Origin: Helochares maculicollis
Lineage: Eukaryota; Arthropoda; Insecta; Coleoptera; Hydrophilidae
Reading direction: 5' to 3'
DNA length: 64,000 nt
Assembly: GCA_033557835.1 (NCBI GenBank)
Contig: JAWQRO010000059.1
Coordinates: 1-64,000, forward strand
Positions 49,558 to 61,500 of the stretch are shown piece after piece. The position numbers were made by a program, and so were the translations under genes. Below the pieces are notes generated by a model. It was not told the DNA's origin, ran no database searches, and saw only the letters and a list, made by a program, of their open reading frames with translations. The stretch's first letter is position 1. Every line of letters begins with the position of its first letter.

Positions 49558-52500
49558 TTATTTGTGGAACTGGTCGATGCAGAGTTTGCAAGACCACGAG
49601 CCTTCGGGAGCAGTTGTCATCGGCGGTTCAAGGCAATACATGTGGTACCCTCTGTCGCAGTCGTCACAGAAAAGAAGTTGGTCCTAGAAAAGCAGCGCTT
49701 GTAATTTTATCGTTTTAATAGATCACAAAATTACATACGTCGTTATCTGAAGTGCCGCACATAGAACAGCATTTGCATTCGATGCATTGCCAGTTATATT
49801 TCTTGACGGAAATGATCATGTTAGCAGTAAATTGAAGGCATGTTGGATGTCCTGTAAATAGCAATTAAAAATTATTGTTTACATCCTTAAAGAAAATGAG
49901 ATATTTCTTTAAGAAACCAATAAAAAATTCTGAATGTGGTATGATTGTCACAATTATATTTCAAAAAGTTTTTTACAATGTATCGTTTTGTTTTTATTGG
50001 CCTGTCTAGTATTTACGTAGATAAGTTTATTTTTGTATTTAATTTTTAATCTCGAAAGCGTTTCTGTGGACTTAAAATTGAGATAAGGCGACACATGAGG
50101 TGACATACTCTATTTAATCATGCAATAAAAAATGAAAAATAAGATTATCTGAAAGAGCTATCATGTGGCAGCCAATATAGAATTAAGTAAATATATATAT
50201 TCAGTGCTAGGCAACAATATACAACCTTAGAAATAATACATGCAAAATGTTGGCCTCAAGTTTATATCTTTGGAATTAGCATTCTGGAAGAGGAAAAGTT
50301 TATACAACTATGCAATACAAAAAAAAAATATTTGTAGATTAAATACTTTGTAATATATGGAAATGTACGTGTATATTTAGATGTTCATCCTAATTAAAAA
50401 TAGCACAACATGTAAAATGGGGCCTGAATATTTTGCATTCGATTGGTTGTATAATCTTTATTTCCTCGCAATAATTGATTTGGCAATAAAATAACTTTTG
50501 AATAGAGTACGACACATAAATATGGATAATAGCACATTTTATTTATTTGAAATACTTAAACTTTAATTTTTTGCCATTCTTAAATTGTCCGAATGGAAAT
50601 ATATAGTAATAGGGTTTTGTATTATGTATTATTTATTGTCAAATAAGTTGTTTGCCATTGAACAGATTAAGATTATAATCACCATTTTAAAAATGATACT
50701 TTATGGACTTGCACAATGGGGACTAACCTACCAAAAATTATCACAATTAGTAAATAGTGACTTTTGATAATCAATAAATGACATTTAGGTATGAACAAGC
50801 TGGATATTTCTTAATACACAATGAAATAATATTTGAGAAATGCTAGTCTGAAATATCAACAAATACAAAATTTACATCTCAAATTTGGCCAGCCCAAGGC
50901 CAAGCAATTGTAAGGGGTTTAATTATTTGCTAACTGATATTTTAAAAATAGAATAAGTACTTACCCAATTAATAAATATAATGTTCCTTAGAGAAAAGTA
51001 GAACAAAGATTGCGAATAGTATTTTTAGTGCTTCAAAGATGCCAGTTTTAACCACAAATAGTTAATTATTTGCCATTAAAATTTAATAATGTAATATATC
51101 GATAATCTTTTGATATTATTTGCAATTACTACAACTAGCAATTGATGTTCTACCAAGTCTCTTGTTCAATCAATTTAAAGGGAAGGGAATTGAAGTGCCG
51201 AAGAACAGTGACTTTCCAAGTTACGAAATTTTTCCTTCTAGAAAAGCATATTTCAATGCATCAAAATACCAAAAAAGCAAATTTGTATAATGGTGACCAG
51301 TAAATTCTCAATGATGTGACTCATTTCAATGCATCAAAATGTGTGCAGAAAACGCAGAAAAATTTACATAAATCAGAACAGTGCACTATCCTCAGCACTA
51401 ATAACGGATTCAAAAAAACCAAAATTTCAAGTTGGCATCATTTTTTATTGCACTAAAACTCTTTGACAATACACTTCACGAAATACCTTGGAAAATAACT
51501 GTTCTTACAACAAATCAACTGACTTTTTTTGTTTAATTTTTTTCATATAATCGAGCAAATAACATAATTTTTTCCTCATGAAAAGAAAAAAATGACTAAA
51601 TTTGAAAATTTGAATGGTTTTTACATAGCTTTATCGAATATTCTAAATAAAAAAAATCTCATTTCGTAGTAAAAACATTATTTTGCAGTTTACTTCAACT
51701 ATTTCTGTCACTTAACATCCATGTCTTATCAAGCAATTGATTTATTATATGCTAAAATTTCTAGGAGGTGATATGCAAACGTTATTTTGGAAAACGAATG
51801 CTCTGCAAAATACTTGTAAAAATCATTCAAACTTTCTATTATAAATCCCAAGAAATAATCATAATATAATATTAATAAAGGCGAATTAAACATATATAAG
51901 CGAAACATATATATTAATATGTATATAGATAAATAAGTTTCAGAAGCTCCATAACAAAACTAACAGTGAGATTTATTGGTAAACACCCAATTCTCAGCGT
52001 CAAATGTACGGTTTTTTTCTTACATAGATGCTATGTAATTTGACATTTAAAAATGACTAAAGAAAGCAGTATAACAATTGCGGCATACTAAATTCACAAA
52101 ACGAGTGAATGAAAGCCAAAGCCGCTTACTTTGCCTCCTGGAGGCATTCAGCAGTCTTTGAGATTTATTTGTGTTGATCTTTCTGTTTGTAATACCCCCA
52201 AAAGGCAAATCAATAAATAAAATATTCCACTAAAATCTAAATAAATAAATAATATTTCCATATAGCATTTGAAAGAATCAGATCTCCAAGATCACGATAA
52301 ATATGTTTTTATAGAGATATACAAAACTAATGAAATGATGTTCCACTGTTTGGAACAAAATATAGCTGGTGTCTAGGTCTCTGAGCTAGTCTTTAAACAT
52401 AAATGGATTTACAAAATTAGCATATGCATTGATTTCCGGTTAAATTTACAGCACTTGAAAGACCAATAATTTTTTTTTAATTTTTTAATCTTTTAATTAA

Positions 52501-55500
52501 ATACAATGATCATTCCAGGAAATTCCATGCAGTGAAACAACATATCATTGACATAACTAACATATATTACTTGAAATAAAATAGAAATAAAACAAAATTA
52601 ATGCCCAATAAAATTTTTGGAAGACAAGTCCCACACATTTTAACAAAATAGTTTTTAAATAAATAAATAGCCCTATTATGGTTTTTGTGTTGCGAACAAA
52701 TGGCTTATATTAAAAACGAACTTATTTTTTGGTAACGCCCAGTCTTCTGTGGCAATTAAAAATCTAATTTTCGTTGGGTGCATTGGCAACTAGGTGTAAA
52801 AAATTTGAATCAAATTGTACGTAAAAATTGCAAGAAAAATATTTTGTTACATAACATGTCCAAACTCTAAAAAAACAAGAAGACTTTAACCCTTTGTCTG
52901 TTCATTAGCATTTTTCCTAGACTTCCACTTGGCATAATTGTTACTTTTCTTAATTAGTTGGTTTTGTTAACGGCATTTAGAAACAAATAAAAAATTTAAT
53001 GCCTTGCTATTTTAAAACCTTCACATGATTAAGGATGAACAAATTACTCAAGCAATTGATAGGTGGAGTTAAAAACTTTTTATAGCTGTTGATGCTTTGC
53101 ATGATTAAAATAGGTCAAAATTGATTCAAAAAATATATCATGATACTGATTCGATGATGAAAATTTTAGAGCCAATAAGGCGGCCATTAAAAAATTTCAA
53201 TCCCTACAAGATCGACAAACAAAGGGTTAAATTGTTATAAATTGTATCTAATTTGAATGATATTAAAACCCTCATTCTAATCAATTCGGCCCCCTACTAA
53301 TTTAGTAAATATATACTTTAATTCAAATGTGATGCGCTTCTTCAAAGGAACTTAATTAATTTTTAAATACTGGACATCTACTTAAAAGTCCTCAATAAAA
53401 ATTAAAATCACAAAAAAATAGGTTTTTTATGTTTGATTTTTCCGCGCGCGAGATATCTTTTTTTGTACATTATTTTGGCAGTCACTTACATATCTTTTTT
53501 TAAAAACTATCACAAAAACAAAAGGATTTCGCTCTGAAAAATATCCAATAATGTCCAGTATTGGTCCTTGTTATCATTTATATGTATAATAATAATTATT
53601 ATTTACATTAACATCTCTAACTATTTCCTATAATTTTACTAGAATAATTTTTTATTTAGGAATGGGGAACCAAAATTGGATGGCGGCTAAGCATTTGTCA
53701 CATTAGATCACCAAATTAGCTTCTCCTGCTTCAAAAGCAACGGCTTGCTAAGCTTGGAGTAAAACTTTCATTATAATTGTTTTTTAACACGTTAACTGGT
53801 GTTATGGGAACTGTTAGATTTGCAGATCCAACAACTAAAGATAAAGTATCTTTTTTGGGAATGATAAATTGGACCAATATTCATTTAGCTTTAGTTATCC
53901 TATTCAAAGGTTAAAGTAATATAGTTCTAGAAACATAGTTGTCGAAATTAATGTTTCTATTCAACAATCCGTTAAGATCATGTGAAAATATAGGACAAAG
54001 ATTAGGTGTATATTTTCTTTAGCCATTTTATTTTTTGTTGGCTTGTAACTTAAATCTAATATAGAAGCATAGATTTGAGCTATCAATTCAGGTCATTTTA
54101 CCATCATTTCAACTTAAAGTGCTTAGGAATGTTATATGCACATCAGCAACCTACAACACTTAGGGCACAATAATGTTCCTTATCAGCCCTAGTGGAAAGT
54201 AGAATTGCCCTTGTTAAAAGTAAACATCTAGACCACCAAGCCACACTATAAAAAACTTTGCCTGAGCTATTTTCACGAATTTTTAAAAATTAAAATCTTC
54301 ACCTAACAGGATTCCCACATCTGATTTACCAGTTAACTGTCAATTTAATCGATTTTTAAATTCTATACATTATAGGTATTGTATATTTTATCTAACCGTT
54401 ATACATATATACTTTCAGTGTTTTACATTAATTTATTGTCTAAACTTTTAATTTGACTGTAGTTTCTGGCATGCTTAAATTGTTGGTTTTAAAACAGCCT
54501 TCGCCGCATCCAAATTTTTGATTCGCTTCAAACTGGCTCACAATACATCTAATACTTAATGCAATAGGTATATTAATACTTTTTTTCATTTAAATATACA
54601 ATGGTGTTTGCAAAGTATAAGGAAAGCAAGACATATTTCAAACTAAGTATGTCCCTCTCTCCACCCTTAAATGAGTGAAAAGTTCAACTCGAATCGAAAA
54701 ATTTTTGATATTGCAAAATTTGTAAAGTCTCAGTTGTTTCCATTTGATCTTTCAATTTTTTAACATTAAAGGTTGTTTTTACTGCACCTACTTACCCTAG
54801 ATAATTAATCACTTCTTTAACAGTGCTCATGGCAATTCAGTTTGGTTTTGTTAATTATTTTTCTTTTATTGAATTTTCAGAACTTATTGATTGTACATAA
54901 GCTGCCAGTGAGCTACGTCCGTGAGCCAAATCTCCATTATTGTAATAGAAATCCCACAATCTCTAGTAGTTTTTAGTGGACATGGCAATATTTTATAGCT
55001 ACACTACAGCTTAAAATGACAATTAACATGCTGGCCTCTGGGCCAGTTGATTCTTTTCCAAAATGAATGGCCATAAACATTAGAAAAATGGAAAACACAG
55101 AAAATACTCACTTAATCTAAAAGTATTATAAATGTTCATTATTTAAAATCATATACTAATAAAAATGTCATTAAAAACAAATTTATTAATATACGTCATT
55201 ACTAATAAACATATTAGTATTAATAAAGAAATTGATCAATAAAAATATATTTATTAATAGGTAAATGTATTAATAATAAAATTAACCAAAATGAGAGCCA
55301 GGAATCAAAATAAGTTCTTAGAATGGCATATAGAGATAAAAACAATTGTAGTTTCCAATAAAACAGGGATGATATTTTAACGATTGGCATTTTGTGACCG
55401 GCTGACTTTATTTGTAACCTAAAAATATAGTAAAATAGGAAAAGTGTCCTTTAGTCTACTTTATAACTGTGCATGTGTTAGTAAAAAACTGAGGTGAGCA

Positions 55501-58500
55501 AAACGAGATTATTACAAACTTTAAGCAAAACAAAAATTTCACAATCGAGTGATTAAGATGAGTTTTTATGGAATTCTTCCCAAATGATTTTACGATTTTA
55601 GTTGTTGATCAGGTGAATTTATTTAATGACTTTTTGGCAATATAATTACAAAAAACTATTTTTTAATGGTAATTGTACATGATTTTGCATTTTTTATTAT
55701 AAAAAGCACATCCTCCAAGGGTATTCCACCCTTCCCAAGAGTAGATGAACATGGATCACAAATGTTACACAAATAAAGCAGTGGTTTCCTGGATATGAAA
55801 AAATTCGTTTCGTAACAAAGATATGTTCATTTAAATAAAATAATCGCTTTATATTGCTTATGCTTTTTGGAAGCCCCCTTTTTAAGGAATCTGCTATTAA
55901 AAATAAGAAGCGAAATTTTCCATAATCCGTTTCTGTTTTAAATAGGCAAGTATCATACAAAAAAATCAAACTGAACCAACTAGTCAGTGGGTAAGTGGCT
56001 AAACAAAAGTTTTACACAGCTATCTTTTTTTTACGGCCCTTTTTGGCAGGGACCTTCTCTTCTGGTACATTAGGGATGATATCTTGCTTACCTGATCGAC
56101 CACAATCTGCACAGGACACCAATTCTTCTTGACCTCCAGTTTTGCGATTTTCTCTGGAGTCGCCTAAGCAAAAATCACAATAGGGACTTGGCACGGCAGG
56201 TTTACCATCTTTACTAGGCACATTGGCCGGAGGAGCCCCACCTTCAAGAGGTGGCTGCTGAGACGTTGAAGGAGGTACGTCAATAGGCTTTTCAGGAACC
56301 AAAACAGGCATCTGAGCATGTTCCATGTCTTGAGGCGGAGGTGGTGGAATGTTAGGCTGCAAACTTGGGGGAACCTGTGGTGGAGGTTGGGATTGGAGGT
56401 TAGGAGGGTTTGCTGGTTGCCGACCGCGACGACCGGGTGTGCCTATATTTAAACAGGCAAAGAAAACGAGATTAATTTTTTTTCAAATTTCTTTTACCAA
56501 GAAACGTTTCACACTTGAGATAAGAATAAATATTATTGAAATAGCGGCTCGCCTCAAATCAGACTAAAAATGAACAAAATAATATAAAAATAGAAACTAA
56601 TTACATTACAAAAATCAACCACCAGAAGTTAATAGCTACACCAAAACACTACAAATAAAAATGCCGACACCTCGCAGCTAGTGCTTTAGGCAATAGGATT
56701 CGCTATGAAGTGTGCTCAATTTGTTTCATTCTTATCCCAATGGAAGAGGTAATACACTAATTTTACCATTTATAATTCGTTGGATTGGTTTGTTCATAAC
56801 TTTCATGAATTTGAATTCTTTATTTAGCACAAATATTTTACAACACAGACATTTTATTAAATAGTTAAATTAGTGCACCTCTCCGTGTAAAGACAATAAA
56901 CAACCACTTAAACCAACAGATAACCAATCACACAGCACATCACTTGTGAAAATATTTTTTCAGTCAAAAGAAAAAACAAATGAAACTGACCATTTATAAA
57001 AATGTACCTGTAATACGACGGTATTTTGCTTTTGAAGAATAGAAAATGTAGTCATAATTTTATTGAAAACAAAAAAATGTTTTTCGTTTAAAAAACTGCA
57101 AGTAATTTTGATTTTGGAAAATTAAAAATGATTTAAAACGCTTTAAAATTATTCGCCGTAAACAAACTTTTAATTAGGCTTTGAAGTTAAAAAATTATAT
57201 TTTGCACTACAAATTTAGCATTTGGGGCATGCAGGTAAGTCTCTTTGTTCACTCTTAATTAGATAAACCCAAGATGTTTTTATCCAAAATAGTAATACAA
57301 CCAATATATGTTTTTTCTTAGTTATCAAGATGTGTATGGCTGTCTAGTAACAGAAGAATTATAGAATATTTACGAAATGAGGTCTAGAGATCATGAAAAT
57401 TATTCAATAGATAGCTATTTTGCTTCATAATTGAATATAGGGTTTAATAAATGGGAAGCTTGAAGCCCTCATCGTATGGAAGATACGTCAACTTGTGAAG
57501 TGCCACTTTGTATGGCACTCTGTTTTTGACTTACAAGTAAAAAAATGTTAACTTTATTGAAAAAGTATTTAAAACTTCATTGTTCTATTTTAATTTTATT
57601 TTAAAATGTATAATATGAATATTTACCCACTTGATATGGATCCTCCTCTTTGCATGATTTAATTTCAGTACTGCATGAATGATTTTTAAAAATAAAATCC
57701 TCAATTGATAGAATAGAATTTAACAAAAAAACATAATGCTTTGGTGTTATGTATTTGCACAAGAGCACTTACAAATTATGATCGTACATCAACTACATAT
57801 ATTAATATTAAGCTGCTCTCTTCAATTTAAATTAATTTTAAATTCAAAACTGTTGCGTATTATTATTTACAATGCGTTTTGAAGTACCTTGCTAATTTTT
57901 TAATGTACGTTGACCAAAGGTTAGTGCTCTCATTCACAAATCATATTCTACATTGGATATGTAGCTGAAAGGCTGCATCTAACAAAAAAGATCAAATAAT
58001 GAGCAGTACTATTTTTACCAGTTTAAAAATAGGATTGTTCTAAGTGATTTAAGATGAGCAAAGAGAATTACGTCGTTCATTTATAATTAAATTATTGTTA
58101 ATCTATTAAAAGAAGAAAAATAAAAATCTTTCATGCACACAATACAAAACAAAAAAGTAAAACAAATAAATAAAAAATTAGGGAAAGTACCGGCAATAGG
58201 ATGAGTAACGAAATTAACATAGGTATCTTGATAAACTTGTCCTGGTAAAGGTGCCCCTGGAGGGCCTGGCTGCGGCCCTCCCTGTGCAGCTTGTGGAGGG
58301 TGCCCCTCCCCCATCATGTTCGGATTGGGGGGGCCTTGCACCAAACCACCGGCAAAGTTTGGCAATGGGCCCAAACCGGGTGGTGGTCCACCAAGACCCG
58401 GTCCGGGCGTGGTACAAACCATACCCGAAGGGGGCATTGGGGAAGGACCACCAGGACCCATCGCAGTTAACGTTGGAGTCGGTGTAGGGGCATTGCTATC

Positions 58501-61500
58501 ACGACTGTTCTCATCGCTAACACCCTCTTTATGCGAGTGGCCGTAGTGGTAAGTTAAGCCGGGACGAGTCTTGTAGCGCGCACCACATACTGAAAAGTTC
58601 GGAAAAATTTTTGGTCCGAATCAGTGTGAATTTTGTGAAGCAGACCCGTACGCTTTTCAGGATTGGTTCAAAACATGTCTTTGATTTTTTTCAATGCCAA
58701 TTAGACGCACGGTTTCTTGAGTTATCGCGCTTTCATTGCCTTTTATAAAAGATTGTTTTATGTCTATGCATCACTTTCTTTTCATACAGGATATATGTAT
58801 AGAAAATATGATGTATTAAAACTATTTTGACTGTTTAAAATGTAATTTTAATTTAATTTCACATTCCCAAGAATACAGGATGTTTGTCCTCACAAACTTC
58901 ATTAGAACTGAATTTAAAAAGAGTATTCTGTATTTGTTTGCTGGGTTCTGATTACATCGAACACTTTATACTTGCTTCCAAATTATATCAGAAAAGATTT
59001 TAAAGATATGTATTTTATTTGTGCTAACCGATAAATATAATAATAAAATCTAGTATCCACTGTGCACATTATTTTTATTCACGCCTAAAGTTGTATGATT
59101 CTATTTAAAAAAAATGAAAACGAGCAGATAGATTATGTGCCGTTTAGGAATACCATATGTGCTCTCTATTTGCATCTTTGCAAGATTTGCAAAAGCGCAT
59201 GTGAATTAAGCTGGTTAATAGTAATCATTCAGTCTCACATTTTTACTATTCAAGATATAGGAAGTTGCTGAACCAGTCAATGTAAATAAATATTAATAAA
59301 AAATTCTTCAAGTCAAATATCCATGGTCGGTCTAGCAATCAGGCTAATTGTGAAATTAGATAACTTGAATGCATAATAAACCCAGTGCATTACTACTCAT
59401 ATTTAAGGCTCATATTTCCATTTTTAGAAATACACTTAGTTACTAAACAGGATAAAACTATCAGAGCATGGAACACAAATTAAGTAATCTTGATAGCATG
59501 TAACAATTCTGTATTTTATTTTATTCATAATAGCAAGTGCCCATATTTGTTTACAAGAAATGTATAGTAAAACTTTACTCTGTAATAATTTATTACGTCA
59601 TATGGTCTGAAAAGAGAATGTGAAATAAATTAGCAATACACCAGTAATATACAAGTTTTCTATTCTTGCAGCAAGTGAAATTCTATGAAGAATCAATGTT
59701 TTATAAGTTTTAAGCTCAGTTCAACAGATAATTTGCAAACATCCTGCATGATTATTTAAAAATGAAGAATAGAATTTTTTGTTACAGTCGTTTTAAAATT
59801 CATCATATATGTACAGTAGGTGCCCATGACTAAGAAGATTGTACCATACATCAGTTAGTAAGCAGTAATATTCTAAATATTAAATTACAATAACAAGGAA
59901 AGTAAGACCACAGATGGTAAGAACCTATTGTACTCATATCAGGTAACAAATAATATATTTATACACTGATTAAATATATATTACAAATCTTAATTAAAAT
60001 GGACAGTGTAAATTAACCCCAGGAGCGTCAAATCCTGATATTTCTGTAAGTCTTTCCCTTCAATATTTATACCTTGCTGTTTGATATATAAAATTTTTAT
60101 AACCTGGCAATACCCTATCATTTGACGAAAGATGGCTTCACCAATATGTTTTTTTTTTGTTAAAATTGCCTGCAGTAAGATTTCAACGTTCTAGCAACAA
60201 AATGTACTTAAAATATAAGGAATTTATCGCAAAAAGTTGAGCTGCATAAGCTTCATTTGTGATAGTTATTAATTTACTTCCGTAATTTGAAGAAATCTGC
60301 AACTTAGGAGCAATAATTGCTTATAGAAGCATACGAGGTGGCTGCCTGAGAGATGTTTCCATTAATTCTTTCTATAGTTTAAGGATGAATTCAACATAGA
60401 AAATAAAAAACATAAAAGAAATTCAAAGATGTATAAAGACACTGAATTGGTAACATTATTAGATGAAGATTCATGTTCAACACAAGAACCATTTGCACTT
60501 CCATAAGGAGAACTTAACCAGCAATTACAGACTACTAAAATTACTAGTAATTTATTTTTCACATGTAAAATGACAGGCACAAATAACAGAATTTTTGTAA
60601 AGTAGTCACTGGTGATGAAAAATAAATCCACTATAATAACCCAAAGAAGAAATCATAGGGACCACCTGACCATTCTTTAACTGTCAAAGCGAATTTGCAT
60701 GGAAAGAACTGTTGTGAAAGAAACCTTGTTGTCTTGTATTACGAGTTGCTAAAACTAAATGATACTTTAATGGCATTCTTTACCAAACATAATTAACAAA
60801 ATTACTGTTCCAGACATGGCAGTTATTCTTCTGCATGATAATGCTTGCCCACAGGTTGCATGCTGGTCTGAAGCTATTTTGAAACAATTAAGAAGTTATT
60901 TCAACCCACCGTATTCACCAGACACTGCTCATTCTGATTAATATTTCTGTCGGTCAATTGTGCATGGTTTATCTGCGCAACATTTCAAACCTTGAAGAGA
61001 AACATTTTTCCCATCTGGTGTCTGCATATTAACAAATATATGCTGTATTAATGGCAAGACCACAAATGAAAATTGTCTAATTTTTTGTGTATAGCTTTGG
61101 TTGGTATAATTCATTATGTCAAAAAAATACAAACTTCCAATCGCTACATAAAAGGACCTTATTTTAAATCCTGAAGATATATCTTAAAATTCAAATGGGG
61201 TTTTCAAGGTTTGTCACTCCAGATGTTAATTTTATAATTTTAATGTACAAAATTCTCTTCAATTTTTAATCACCCCTTTCTAACCAAATACATCCTGTAT
61301 AGTAAAAATGCAGAGATATGTCGAAAGGAAGGCTTAAAGAATGTTAAATTTGCTTAACTAACTACAATAAAGGTGGTATTTATAGTTAATACTAAAATAT
61401 TTTTAAAAGCGCATTCAACATTGAACCAAAGCTGAAAAACGGGGGCCCTCAGTGTAAATATGTGTATACGCTAAACGCTTAGCATCAAAACAAGGGACTT

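Noticed and set aside
55140..55280. AT-rich palindromic TATTAATA cluster as a replication origin or matrix site
   Set aside because: Such runs are common in AT-rich insect introns, and there is nothing specific enough to support a function.
58251..58546. Plus-strand Gly/Pro-rich open frames
   Set aside because: These are antisense shadows of the proline-rich d4 exon. Long frames on both strands are expected from its GC-rich repeats.
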